A DNA stretch of 64,000 bases from Nocardia kruczakiae NBRC 101016 (GTDB lineage: Bacteria; Actinomycetota; Actinomycetes; Mycobacteriales; Mycobacteriaceae): the NCBI RefSeq assembly GCF_001612965.1, contig NZ_BDBL01000015.1, forward strand, positions 112,413-176,412, given 5' to 3'. This document shows, piece by piece, positions 35,063 to 44,446 of this stretch. The notes beneath the pieces were generated by a model. The model saw only the letters and a list, made by a program, of their open reading frames with translations, ran no database searches and had not been told where the DNA came from. Both the position numbers and the translations under genes were made by a program. Numbering within the stretch: the stretch's first letter is position 1; every line of letters starts with the position of its first letter.

Positions 35063-36361
35063 GTGGACATGGAATCGCTAGCACGCCAGCGACCCCGCGC
35101 ACATGACGGCGGCGCTGTTGCCGAACTCGCGGTGTTTGCGGCCACTGAGCAACTGCTGCAAGAGATCGCGCTGCACGACCTGACCGTTGCGCAAATCATC
35201 AAAAGTGCGGGGTTGTCGCGAGCTAACTTCTACCACTACTTCGCTTCGAAGTTCGATGTGATTGTCGCCATGGTGTCCCGGCTACTCGATGACACCTATA
35301 TCGAGGAAGGGCCGTGGAATTCCGATCTCGGGCGTTCCCGTCAGCGCGCTCTGGGCGACAATTTGCAGCGCACAATAGGGATGTGGTCCGAGCACGGACC
35401 GCTGATCTGCGCCGTCGTCGAGAACATGCACGGGACACCCGCGTTGTCGGCAGCGTGGAATGTCATGTTGCAGCGGTTCGTCTCCGCGATCGCCGAACAG
35501 ATCGAGTTCGAGCGCGCGGCCGGCCGCGCTCCGGCAGGTGCACCGGCGCAGCTGATCGCCACGGTGTTGGTCTGCGCCTACGAGCGCGCTTTCTATATCG
35601 GGCAGCGTAAGCTCGACGCACGAATTCCCGACCCAGAATCGACAGTCGCGCCGATCACAGAGCTCACCTTGGCCGGCATTTACGGTGGGAAACGCCGTAC
35701 AAAACGCTGCCGAAAGCAAAAGGTCACGGCGGCGGCGCCGTTGGAGATTTCCGACGAGAACATCGAGCCGGTGACGACCGGCGGCGATGCGGAGACCAAA
35801 GCAGCAATCCTGCGAGCGACGAGCGAACTGCTCGGCGAAATGACCCTGGATCAATTGAGCGTTGCCAAGATCCTGGAACGCTCACAACTCTCACGGGCGA
35901 CATTTTACTTCTACTTCGGAAACAAAGACGAAGCCTTCATCGAACTGTTCCGAACCGTCGCCGAAGACATTGTCCGCGGATTCGTGCGGTTCGCCGCAAT
36001 CGATCGCACCGACCCCGGCGGGATTCGAGGCGCGATTCACGCGTGGCTCGACCTCGACCCAGCCGATCTCGGTGTGCTGCGTAACGCCGTCCACGAATGG
36101 CCCCGTCGCCCCGAACTTCGCCAGCTCTATCTGCACACCGTGGCGAGGATGACGACGGTGATGGAGCGCATCATCGACGACGACCGCGCGGCCGGACTGG
36201 CCATCGAGGGCCCGCCGTCTCCAGAACTCGCCGCGGTGCTGTTGTGGACTATCGAACGCAGCATTGCCGGCTCGCTCGCGGGTGAGACGAGCCTCCAAGA
36301 TATTGATGCGGTCGCCTCCTTCCTCGGCGATCTGCTTGCATCCGCCGTCTACGGAGTCTGA
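35063..36361 (+). CDS. tandem double-TetR transcriptional regulator
   Basis: A 432-residue protein made of two TetR/AcrR units in one chain. The first helix-turn-helix is LTVAQIIKSAGLSRANFYHY (about residues 40-60), with its own ligand domain to about residue 210. A basic linker (GGKRRTKRCRKQK) leads to a second unit whose helix-turn-helix is LSVAKILERSQLSRATFYFY (about residues 263-282), again with a full helical C-terminal part. TetR proteins normally act as dimers of one such unit, so this may be a covalent pseudo-dimer. GTG 35063 fits the -10 box; ATG 35069 is the alternative. It ends the catabolic cluster and is the best candidate to bind the 17-bp operators. Confidence 0.9.
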   Translation: MDMESLARQRPRAHDGGAVAELAVFAATEQLLQEIALHDLTVAQIIKSAGLSRANFYHYFASKFDVIVAMVSRLLDDTYIEEGPWNSDLGRSRQRALGDNLQRTIGMWSEHGPLICAVVENMHGTPALSAAWNVMLQRFVSAIAEQIEFERAAGRAPAGAPAQLIATVLVCAYERAFYIGQRKLDARIPDPESTVAPITELTLAGIYGGKRRTKRCRKQKVTAAAPLEISDENIEPVTTGGDAETKAAILRATSELLGEMTLDQLSVAKILERSQLSRATFYFYFGNKDEAFIELFRTVAEDIVRGFVRFAAIDRTDPGGIRGAIHAWLDLDPADLGVLRNAVHEWPRRPELRQLYLHTVARMTTVMERIIDDDRAAGLAIEGPPSPELAAVLLWTIERSIAGSLAGETSLQDIDAVASFLGDLLASAVYGV

Positions 36362-36379
36362 CGGTCAGTGAGCGCTACG

Positions 36380-36560
36380 AATGCCGGGCAGCCGTTGGTC
36401 GCGGGTCGTTGACCGCGATCGGTCAATAAGTCGGCGATGCGCCCGCGGCGGTGTTGTCGGAGTTGGGATTCGGCGCCTCGATGCCGGTGGAATCGACGAT
36501 CCGCCGGTTGCTCCAAGCGGTAGACACCGACGCGTTGGACGCCCCTGGCGAGCTCGTGGG
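36380..36560 (+). pseudogene. ISAs1-family transposase N-terminal fragment
   Basis: One frame reads RGSLTAIGQ, an in-frame TAA, VGDAPAAVLSELGFGAS and STIRRLLQAVDTDALDA, which has the look of the N-terminal domain of ISAs1-type transposases (pattern RS.AAI.EW.ADAP..VL..LG, then TIRR.L...D.DALD). The stop codon and the loss of everything after about 36560 make it a remnant. It abuts the Lsr2 fragment. Confidence 0.6.
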
Positions 36561-36677
36561 TGGACAAGCAGAAGGACCGGTGCCATTCGCGAATAGGCGA
36601 AGAACAACGGCTACAACGTTTCCGGCCGCGGCCGCATCCAAGCCGACATCATCGAGGCATACAACAAGGCCAGCTAA
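36561..36677 (+). pseudogene. Lsr2 C-terminal fragment with a nonsense codon
   Basis: The frame reads TGAIRE, TAG, AKNNGYNVSGRGRIQADII and ends EAYNKAS with TAA at 36675-36677. This is the DNA-binding end of Lsr2, the actinobacterial xenogeneic silencer (usual pattern IREWA..NGY.VS.RGRI), with the Trp codon TGG changed to TAG at 36594-36596. The N-terminal oligomerisation domain is absent, replaced by transposase sequence. Lsr2 paralogues are common on mobile elements. Confidence 0.75.
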
Positions 36678-37470
36678 TCCCACCGGTAGCAGCGCGGAGC
36701 CCGACTGAAGCACGAGTGACTGGCGACGCGCCGGCAGCCGTTTTCGACACCGGCACGGCCGCGCGCCAGGTCCCAATAGCGCCCCTACAGCGCTGTCCGT
36801 GGGATCGGTATCACTGCTGGACGCGGTCGTTGAATTACCCTCGTCCGACCATCCGGCGAATGATCGCCGACGGGCAACTCCCCGCGTACCCGTCCACGGA
36901 ACCGGTTGCATAGACAAGAGTGGTCCCAGCTGGTTTCAAACCGCCGACCTCTCGCGTGCGGCTACGCTCTTCCGCCCGCGGCGGGGCGGGCGTTGCAGTC
37001 CCACCCGCGCCGAGCCACGCCATCGACAGGCATGACATGGCGGGAACCTGACGAGCGTTGAATCCAGCCCAACACCCTGAGAGGCTCCCAAGAAGGCCGG
37101 CCCAAATGGGCAAAACTCCTTCACTTTCGGAAACGGAGATGGGATCCTCGACTTCATCTGGCGTAGAGCGAGGGACTCGATCGGAAACGAATCGAGGCCT
37201 TGTCTATGTTCCGACTCCACCATCTTCGCTGTGTCGATTGCAGCAGTAATCCCAGGTGCACCTGCACGCACCATTGCCTGAGCGCGATCGCCATACGCTG
37301 TTGCTCCAAGCCTGCCGACGAGTGACCCTGTTGCGCCCTTACCCATTCCGTTAAGCGGCGGCAGCACGCGGCCATCCCCCGCGGACCATCAGCAAGTGCC
37401 ACCCTGCTCGACGCTCGGCTTTGCCTGGCCAGCAAGGAATTTCATTCGAGCGAGGCCTTCAGAGGCTCCC
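36678..37470. other. decayed island DNA with excisionase-like scrap
   Basis: No complete gene. Around 36835-36900 the plus strand reads RPTIRRMIADGQLPAY, like the helix-turn-helix of a phage-type excisionase, but without start or end. A minus frame from 37367 (GATGSLVGRLGATAYGDRAQ) stays open to 36936 yet has weak codon bias and no recognisable family. Base composition here is less GC-rich than in the flanks. Probably eroded mobile DNA. Confidence 0.4.
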
Positions 37471-37683
37471 ATGGAATCTGACGAAGTATGGATGAGCACC
37501 GATGAGGTCGCCGAGCGTCTCAAGGTTCCGAAGAAGACGTTGGCGAGTCGGGCGGCCGCGGAGCGCGGCCCGCGCTTCGCACGCATGGGACGGTACAGGC
37601 GGTATCGCCTGTCGGATCTACTGAGCTGGGAACAGAGCCGACTGGACGAAGGCGGAGGCCAGCGCCGAACGCCGGATTGCTGA
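37471..37683 (+). CDS. excisionase-like helix-turn-helix protein
   Basis: Seventy residues starting ATG 37471: MSTDEVAERLKVPKKTLASR followed by ARMGRYRRYRLSDLLSWEQ. This is the MerR/excisionase-type winged helix that binds attachment-site DNA and sets the direction of integrase action. It lies 243 bp upstream of the integrase pseudogene, the normal xis-int order. Could still be intact even though the integrase is not. Confidence 0.75.
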   Translation: MESDEVWMSTDEVAERLKVPKKTLASRAAAERGPRFARMGRYRRYRLSDLLSWEQSRLDEGGGQRRTPDC

Positions 37684-37926
37684 AGCACGTGCGGATCCAG
37701 ATCCTTTCGACCGACTTCGGCCCACCCTTACAGCTACCAACTAGCAATCTTCACGCCCTTGTGGGGTGCCGCTGCAGTCGCCAGGCTGCAGCTCGTGAAT
37801 TTCTCAGTGGCTGAGCTCCGAGGGATGTAGGCCGAGTAGGCCTTTTGTCGCGCTTCAGACCAACGCTTCGAAAGTTCGCTGACTGATCGGCCGGCTACGC
37901 GCCGATCCTGATTTGAGGAGGTGAAA

Positions 37927-39192
37927 GTGGGAGGCCGGTTACCGAAACCGGTGGGCACGTTCGGTCTTCCGACCAAGCCGAAAAAGCAGCCGAACGGTCG
38001 CTGGCGCACGACGGTTCGCTTCTACGGCGCCAGCGGTTCGACTCAGATCGAAAGGATCGGGCGAAGCTCAGACGAGGCGAGCAACCGACTCGCCGAGGCG
38101 AGGCGTGCCTATAAGGAGCAGTTGGGCTACCACTGCATCACTCGCAGTACGAAGCTGATCGAGCTTGCGGCCGAGCTTCTTTCCGACCTCGAGGCCGACG
38201 AGTCCTACACAGCCGGGCAACGTGGAGGACTATAGGCGCGAGATCTATGTGTCGACCGACAAACGCGCGGACCCCAGGACGATCAAGATCGAGAATTCCG
38301 TGGGAAATCTGCAGGTGCGGCAGGCCACGACAGGCGAACTGGACCGCCACCTCAAGCGCCTCGTCGGAGCCGGCCTACGCCGTAAGGCCAAGCAGCACAA
38401 GATAATCCTGCGCGCGATGATGCAGATCGCGGTACGCCACGGCGCCATCGACACCAACCCGATCGACGGCGTGAGCGCATTCACCCGGCGCACCACGCGT
38501 GCCCGCGGCAACGTTTTGGACCAGGGCGCCCTGCCGGGCTCTCGGGCACAGGTGCGCGCGTGGGCGTCCGGTGAAGCGATTCCCGGCACTCCGGCATACA
38601 CCTGCGGTCCGCCGCGCGACTGGTCGGTGGTGTGGGTGGTGGACCGGATCTGCGGCACCGGCCTGCGACCGCACGAGGTCTTCGCCGCGCGCCTGGACGA
38701 CATCAATCTCGACGCCGACACTCCCTACCTCGATGTCACCGGAACACTGGTCGAAGTGAAGGGGTCGGGCACGGGAGGATGGGTGCGCAAGCCCTTCCCT
38801 AAATCGGTGCACGGCTGGCGCAGGATGCTGCTACCGGAGCATGCGGTGCAAGCGTGCCGGGAGGCGATGAAAGACCTCGAGATCACCGGTAGCCGAACCC
38901 ACACGGGGTGCTGTTCCCGGCCCCCAATGGGTCGTTGCGCAACCCCAACAACTTCGGGCGGGTGTGGCGGGCCGCACGGGGCGAGAACTACGCCTGGGTG
39001 ACGCCACGGACGTTCCGCCGAGTGGTCGTTACGGTAATCGACAACGCCTACGGTGACCCCGAGCGGGCCGCGCGACAGCTCGGCAACACCGAAGCGGTGG
39101 TCAAAGCCCACTACATCGATATCCCCGAGACCGCCCCCGACAACCGGGCAGTCCTCGAGCGGTGGGCGCGCGACGACGGCCCGAAAACGTGA
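37927..39192 (+). pseudogene. tyrosine recombinase (integrase), two frameshifts
   Basis: GTG 37927 has GAGGAG six bases upstream. Frame one gives the N-terminal arm domain (PKKQPNGRWRTTVRFYG) to 38217, where an extra C shifts the frame. The second frame carries the core-binding domain and the first catalytic Arg (CGTGLRPHEVFAARLDD). Near 38900 the frame shifts back to VLFPAPNGSLRNPNNFGRVW and ends with TPRTFRRVVVTVID and the Tyr region VVKAHYIDIPE. The HxxR box reads RTFR, so its His is also lost. About 420 residues in total if restored. The enzyme should be inactive; the neighbouring tRNA-Pro is the likely attachment site. Confidence 0.85.
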
Positions 39193-39239
39193 GATTTCTG
39201 TGAGATCAGCTCGAATTCCGGACATATCCCCACCCACGA

Positions 39240-39273
39240 AAAATCCCCTCCGATGCTGGTCGGAGGGGATTTT
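39240..39273. terminator. bidirectional rho-independent terminator
   Basis: AAAATCCCCTCCG and CGGAGGGGATTTT form a perfect 13-bp stem around ATGCTGGT. The T- and A-rich flanks allow termination in both directions. It lies just downstream of tRNA-Pro (minus strand) and downstream of the integrase remnant. Confidence 0.9.
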
Positions 39274-39278
39274 CTTGG

Positions 39279-39352
<74 letters not shown>

Positions 39353-39824
39353 TGGCTCCCGCTTGCGGGTGCTCGAAGAGATTACCTCACTACCCCCTTG
39401 TTGGACCAAATCGGCTGCGTGTGGGCAATCCCGTCTCGGAGGCGCAGGCGGAGTGACAGTCCGTGACGCGGCTCGTCTGATCGACGGCTGCCACGGTGGA
39501 TGTCGACCACGAGTCGGTGACGGAGGGAGGGCCTTCGCCGCTCCGCCGGCACAACCACGAGCCGAATCAATCTGCGGTCCTTTCGAACTCGGCCTATGGC
39601 AGGCTTGACGTTCGTTCCATATGCGGCATGGAGTCTGCCGTGGGCTACCGGTTCCGGGTCTTTCTTCGGCGGGGGCTGGGCGAGCTGCCTCTGACTGCCA
39701 AGGCGGCCGGGTGCGGTCGGCGCTTCGCTCTGTCCTCCCTCAATCATGGGCACGGTGACAAAGGTGCTCAGTAGGATTGCCGAGACCTGACAATGCGGGT
39801 GCGTGGACGAAAGTGGACGACCGG
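39353..39824. other. intergenic region upstream of the LuxR gene
   Basis: About 470 bp between tRNA-Pro and the LuxR regulator. No frame on either strand looks like protein. It must hold the tRNA promoter (minus) and the LuxR promoter (plus); TAGGAT at 39772-39777 is a possible -10 for the latter. Nothing else seen. Confidence 0.5.
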
Positions 39825-42101
39825 ATGGTGCGTACCGGGCTGGTGTCGGAACTGACCAGCTATGTCGGCCGGCGCGGCGAGTCCGCGGACGTCCGCCGAT
39901 TGCTCGGGTCCGCGCGCCTGGTTTCGCTGACCGGGCCGGGTGGGGTGGGCAAGACACGGCTGGCGTACCGGGTTGCCTCGGACACCGCACGCGCGTATCG
40001 CGACGGGGTGTTCTTCGTCGAACTGGCCGAGTTGCGCGAGCCGGCGCTCCTGGCCGACGTCGTCGCCGATCGGCTCGATCTTCAGATCCGCTCCGAACAG
40101 CCGGCGATCGACCGGGTGCTGGATTATCTGGGCGACCGTGAGCTCCTGCTCGTGCTGGACAACTGCGAGCACGTGCTCGGTGCGTGCGCGGAATTCGTTG
40201 CGGCGCTGCTCACCCAGTGCGGCGAGGTCACTGTTCTGACGACGAGCAGGCAATCGCTGGCGGTCCCCGGGGAGAGGACGTTTCGGGTGCCGCCGCTGCC
40301 GATACCGCCGGACACCGCCGAACCGTCGGAACTGATGCGTTACGACAGCAGCCGCCTGTTCGCGGACCGGGCCGCCGCCGCGCAGACCGATTTCGACATC
40401 ACCTCGCACAACGCCGCCGACGTGGCACGCCTGTGCCGGCAGTTGGACGGAGTGCCGCTGGCGATCGAGTTGGCCGCGGCGCGCATGCGTTCGCTGCCGC
40501 TGCACCAGATCTGCCGGCGCCTGGACCGGAGGCTGACACTGCTGACCACCGGTTCGCCGATCTCGCCCGAACGGCAGCAGACCCTGCGCGCCACGATCGT
40601 GTGGAGTTACGAGTTGTGTTCGCGCGCCGAACAACTCGTCTGGTGCCGAGCGTCGGTGTTCACCGGATCCTTCGACCTCGAGGCCGCGGAATTCGTCTGC
40701 GGCGGCAGCGGAGTCGATCCTGCGGCCGTGCTCGACGTGATCGACGCGCTGGTCGACAAGTCGGTGCTGGAGCGAGACGGCACCGACGACGCCCGGTACC
40801 GGATGCTGGAGACTCTCCGGGAATTCGGGCAGGAAGAACTCGACGCGGCTGCCGAGAACGACCGGATCGCCCGTAGACATCGCGACTGGTTCGACCGGCT
40901 GACGGCGCGGGCGGATGCCGAGTGGATCGGTCCCGCGCAGTCGTCGTGGGTGTGGCGGTTGCGGCGCGATCACGCGAATCTGCGTGCGGCACTGGAGTAT
41001 TCGCTCACCGCGCCCGGCGAGGCGGATATCGCCCTGCCGATGGCGCAGCGGATCGTCGAATACTGGACGTTGCGGGGCGCGAACCGAGAGGCGCGCACCA
41101 GGCTCGACCGCGCCCTGGCCGCCACGTCGCCGGACCATCCCGCTCGCGCCTACGGCCTGGCGACCAGCGCCCAGTTCTCCGTGTGGCTGTCGGACATCCC
41201 CGGCACGCTCACCAGGCTGGACGAGGCCGACAAGATCGCCGCGGACCGCGGCGATCGGGTGGCCGCGGCGTTGTCCGACGTGGTGCGCGCGCAAGTGGCG
41301 AAGATCCGCCTCGAGGACGGGCTCTCGGCCGAGCTGGCCGGCGCGTCGGTGCCGGTCTTCCGCGCCCACGGCGATCGGCGCAACGAACTACGCGCCCGGT
41401 TGCACCACGGGATCGCCAACACCGCGAGCTCTCCCGCGGAAGGTCTTCGGCTCCTGCGGGAGATGACGGCGCGCAGTGACGAACTGGGCGACACCTACTA
41501 CCGCGATATGGCACTGTTCGGTATCGCCATGATCGAGGTGATGGCCGGCAGCCTGGACGCCGCCGAAGCCGCCGCCCGTACCGCGCTGGCCTCGACTCGA
41601 TTGCGCGACAGCCGTTTCGGCGACGCCTACCATCTCGAGACGCTGGCCTGGTGCGCGGCCCGGCGCGGCGAATCCGAACGGGCGGCGACATTGTTCGGTG
41701 CCGCGGCGACAGCGTGGGACCTGCTGGGCTCCGACCCGGCGGCGATCATGCCGCGGCCGCACGGCAGATTCCGGGATCTGGCCGCCACCGCTCTGGGCGT
41801 CGACGCATTCGACAGCGCCCATGCCGCCGGACGCGCCTTGCCGCGCGAGCGGGCGCGTCGATATGCACTGCGCGAAGAGGCCGAGGGCTCGGCGGTCCGG
41901 GAGCCGCGGTCACCGCTGACGGCGCGTGAACTGCAAGTCGCCCGGCTGGTCGCGCAGGGGCTGACCAACCGCGAGATCGCTGTCCGGCTGGTCATCGCCC
42001 CACGCACCGCCGATACCCACGTTCGCCACATCCTCACCAAGCTCGGCTTCGGCAAACGCGCGCAGATCGCCGCGTGGACGGCCGCCCGAGCACACCCGTA
42101 A
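39825..42101 (+). CDS. large ATP-binding LuxR family regulator
   Basis: A 758-residue regulator of the AfsR/LAL-like group. An NTPase domain starts with Walker A TGPGGVGKTRLAYRV (about residue 40) and Walker B LLLVLDNCEHVL, followed by NB-ARC-like LTTSRQSL and VPLAIELAAAR. A helical repeat region spans about 350-670, and the C-terminal LuxR helix-turn-helix is LTARELQVARLVAQGLTNRE with VIAPRTADTHVRHILTKLGF. Typically an ATP-dependent activator. Start uncertain: ATG 39825 is given; GTG 39813 and TTG 39777 are in frame and no clear ribosome site decides. Targets unknown. Confidence 0.88.
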   Translation: MVRTGLVSELTSYVGRRGESADVRRLLGSARLVSLTGPGGVGKTRLAYRVASDTARAYRDGVFFVELAELREPALLADVVADRLDLQIRSEQPAIDRVLDYLGDRELLLVLDNCEHVLGACAEFVAALLTQCGEVTVLTTSRQSLAVPGERTFRVPPLPIPPDTAEPSELMRYDSSRLFADRAAAAQTDFDITSHNAADVARLCRQLDGVPLAIELAAARMRSLPLHQICRRLDRRLTLLTTGSPISPERQQTLRATIVWSYELCSRAEQLVWCRASVFTGSFDLEAAEFVCGGSGVDPAAVLDVIDALVDKSVLERDGTDDARYRMLETLREFGQEELDAAAENDRIARRHRDWFDRLTARADAEWIGPAQSSWVWRLRRDHANLRAALEYSLTAPGEADIALPMAQRIVEYWTLRGANREARTRLDRALAATSPDHPARAYGLATSAQFSVWLSDIPGTLTRLDEADKIAADRGDRVAAALSDVVRAQVAKIRLEDGLSAELAGASVPVFRAHGDRRNELRARLHHGIANTASSPAEGLRLLREMTARSDELGDTYYRDMALFGIAMIEVMAGSLDAAEAAARTALASTRLRDSRFGDAYHLETLAWCAARRGESERAATLFGAAATAWDLLGSDPAAIMPRPHGRFRDLAATALGVDAFDSAHAAGRALPRERARRYALREEAEGSAVREPRSPLTARELQVARLVAQGLTNREIAVRLVIAPRTADTHVRHILTKLGFGKRAQIAAWTAARAHP

Positions 42102-42184
42102 GGCACGGATATACGTCGTTTCGCCGATGTGGGCGAACCCGCACGCCGTGCACGCTGGCACTCCCGGCAGATGGGAGTGAGCCT

Positions 42185-43390
42185 ATGTCCGAACCGACCA
42201 CCGACCACCCGGCCCGGCGGCTGCGGGGCGTCCTCGCCGTCGCGGACCGTCCGGCTCCGGCCGCACCCGCGGACGCTCGCGACACAGCGCGGGCGATGAT
42301 CGGCCGGCTTCTCGCGCGTATCGCGGCGGACGCGACGCGAGCCGGCGATGCCGATCGGGACTGTCTGCGGCTCGCGAGCGAGATCCTGCACGCACCCTCT
42401 CCCCACGACTGCACCGCGCGACTCGAGGATGCCGCGCGCACCTGGGCACGCGATGGGATGTCGATCGACGTCGTGAACGTTCTGCACGCCGCCGCGCAGG
42501 AGGTTTTGAACCGGATCGGCCAGGGCGATGCGACATCGGCCCACCGGCAATACGACGTCGTTGTCGCCGCCGCCACGCTGGTCGGGGATCTGTTGGACAC
42601 CATGAGCACCACAATCATCGGTGCCTGCGTTCGGCAGTTCGACCGAGCCGAAGACGGCAACGAGGCCGCGCTCTCGGCTCTGCTGGAGGGACAACCGGTA
42701 TCCGAGATCGTGGCTCGGTACGGCGTGACGCTCGCCGAGCGTTATCGAGTCCTCGCGCTGGCAACACAGCCGGACCGGCACCGCGACGGCGACGACGTCA
42801 TCGGCAAAGACCTTCGGGCACAACGACTTCGACATGCACTGGCGGAACGGGCCGGCGGCGCGACGCTGTCGAAGTTGTCCGCGACCGGGGGCACGGCTCT
42901 GCTTCCGGCAACGGAGGTGGCCGCAACTTGTGTCGAACACCTGATCGCCGAAATCGGTCGGGCAGCACACCTGTCGATCTCCGCCACGGTGGTGGAGGCA
43001 TCCATCACGGACATCGCCGGCGCTGCCGAGCGGGCACACGAACTTCTGGACATCGTGGAGCGGCTGGAGCTGCCCTGCGGGCTGTACGGATTCGATGAGC
43101 TCGCACTGGAATACCAGCTCACCCGCCCCGGACCGGCGCTGGCGCATCTGCGGGCTCTGCTCGCACCGCTCGACGGGCACCCCGAACTGCTGGCGACGTT
43201 GCGCTGCCATATCGCCGCCGGTCTCAACCGGCGCCGCACGGGGAAGACGCTGAACCTGCATCCCAACACCGTCGACTACCGGCTGCGACGCATCGCAGAA
43301 CTCACCGGCTTCCACGCGCACCGCTATCCGGATCTGTGGTACCTGCGGTCCGCGCTGGTCGTGCACAGCGTCCGGCCGCACCGAGACTGA
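42185..43390 (+). CDS. PucR-type helix-turn-helix regulator
   Basis: A 401-residue regulator whose C-terminus has the PucR/CdaR helix-turn-helix: TLRCHIAAGLNRRRTGKTLN, LHPNTVDYRLRRIAELTG. The central part is a degenerate GGDEF-like domain and the N-terminal third is helical, as in actinobacterial PucR proteins of unknown ligand. ATG 42185 follows GGGAGTGA. It starts 83 bp after the LuxR gene; the downstream cutinase is a possible but unproven target. Confidence 0.85.
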   Translation: MSEPTTDHPARRLRGVLAVADRPAPAAPADARDTARAMIGRLLARIAADATRAGDADRDCLRLASEILHAPSPHDCTARLEDAARTWARDGMSIDVVNVLHAAAQEVLNRIGQGDATSAHRQYDVVVAAATLVGDLLDTMSTTIIGACVRQFDRAEDGNEAALSALLEGQPVSEIVARYGVTLAERYRVLALATQPDRHRDGDDVIGKDLRAQRLRHALAERAGGATLSKLSATGGTALLPATEVAATCVEHLIAEIGRAAHLSISATVVEASITDIAGAAERAHELLDIVERLELPCGLYGFDELALEYQLTRPGPALAHLRALLAPLDGHPELLATLRCHIAAGLNRRRTGKTLNLHPNTVDYRLRRIAELTGFHAHRYPDLWYLRSALVVHSVRPHRD

Positions 43391-43593
43391 GGCACCGCCG
43401 GCGCCGCGGCCGTGCGGGCCCGAGTGCTCGGTAGTTGCGCCACCCCTGTGCACGCGACCAGCGATGCCGGAGGGTCTTGGTGACAATCACGGAGACCGTC
43501 TCCTCGGCTCTCCTGACCTCGTTCCCGGTTCTAGCGTCTGACCAGCATCGGTACCGCTGTGATATCGAGTCGATCAGCAGAGGAGACTTGCAG

Positions 43594-44292
43594 ATGGCAC
43601 TGTTGGACAGGACGAGGACGCGCCACCTTCACGAGATAGCTGCGGCCTCCGCAGTCGCGTCGATCGCCGCTACCTTCGCGGTGGCCGGGATCTCGGCGGC
43701 CACCCCCGCGGCGGCACCGACGACGTGCACCGATGTCGACGTCGTCGTCGCTCGTGGCACCGGCGAACCGATCGGTACCGATCCCGGTCTCGGCGCGGTC
43801 GTCGGCAACCCGGTGCATCACGCACTCGCACAACGCTTGTCGAACTCACACAGCGCCTATCGCGTCGAGTACCCGGCTAGCCTGGTCGAACCGTGGTCTG
43901 TGCAGCAGGGCAATCGCGACCTGGTGAAACATGTGACCGACGCGGCGAAGGACTGCCCGAATCAGCGCTTCGTCCTGGTCGGGTACTCGCAAGGCGCGAA
44001 CGTGGTCGACAACTCGATCGGCATCAGCAGTGTGGGCGCGAAGGTCGGCGGGCCGATCGTTGCCACGCTGCCCGCGTCGGTGGCTCCGAAGATCGCCGCG
44101 ATTCTGTTGTTCGGCAACCCCATTCGCGGCATCGGCCACAGCGTCACCGGCCCCTACGCGAGCCGCACCTACGACACCTGCACCGCGGACGACCCGGTCT
44201 GCGACCCGAAGGGCACGAGCTGGAAAGTGCACCGGACCAGCTACACCGCCAAGGCGGGCGAGGCGGCGGACTTCGCCGTTGCGCATCTGTGA
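43594..44292 (+). CDS. secreted cutinase family esterase
   Basis: A 232-residue cutinase-like serine esterase. A signal peptide (AAASAVASIAATFAVAGIS, cleavage after about residue 40 near ATPAAA) is followed by CTDVDVVVARGTGEP, the nucleophile elbow VLVGYSQGANV (Ser about 133), the catalytic Asp region CTADDPVCDPKG and a terminal His in KVHRTSY. Paired Cys residues suit extracellular disulfides. Mycobacterial relatives (Cfp21, Culp) hydrolyse lipids or polyesters outside the cell. ATG 43594 follows AGGAGA. Confidence 0.92.
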   Translation: MALLDRTRTRHLHEIAAASAVASIAATFAVAGISAATPAAAPTTCTDVDVVVARGTGEPIGTDPGLGAVVGNPVHHALAQRLSNSHSAYRVEYPASLVEPWSVQQGNRDLVKHVTDAAKDCPNQRFVLVGYSQGANVVDNSIGISSVGAKVGGPIVATLPASVAPKIAAILLFGNPIRGIGHSVTGPYASRTYDTCTADDPVCDPKGTSWKVHRTSYTAKAGEAADFAVAHL

Positions 44293-44392
44293 GGAACGCC
44301 GCCCCTCTGTGAGAAGCGGAAGGTGTTGTGCCCGTCAGGAAAACGTCGCAGAATCCGAAAAGGGTGATGTGCTGGAAAGCTTTTCAGATAGA

Positions 44393-44434
44393 ACCACCCG
44401 CCCAACCGCATCCGGTGCGGTTCGGCGGGTGGGT
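44393..44434. terminator. hairpin downstream of the small peptide gene
   Basis: ACCACCCGCCCAACCGCA and TGCGGTTCGGCGGGTGGGT pair over about 17 bp with two mismatches around a 4-5 nt loop. On the minus strand it begins 12 bp after the stop of the 26-residue ORF, and on the plus strand about 100 bp after the cutinase, so it may terminate both. Confidence 0.7.
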
Positions 44435-44446
44435 GAGGGACCGGAG

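Noticed and set aside
36925..36985. tRNA-like stretch (minus strand reads GGAAGAGCG, then AGAGGTCGGCGG, GTTTGAAACC)
   Set aside because: The order resembles D-arm end, variable loop and T-arm, but the anticodon and T stems do not pair properly and no acceptor stem can be formed. At most a degenerate att or tRNA scrap.
36936..37367. Minus-strand ORF in the island as a real gene
   Set aside because: Some stretches look protein-like, but codon bias is weak, no ribosome site is present and no family is recognised; kept only in the gap description.
39496..39774. Plus-strand 92-codon frame upstream of the LuxR gene
   Set aside because: No ribosome site, no family, and composition typical of noncoding high-GC DNA.
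39768..43486. Very long open frames on the minus strand opposite the LuxR and PucR genes
   Set aside because: They are Arg/Gly-rich shadows created by GC-rich third positions; the plus-strand frames hold the recognisable domains.
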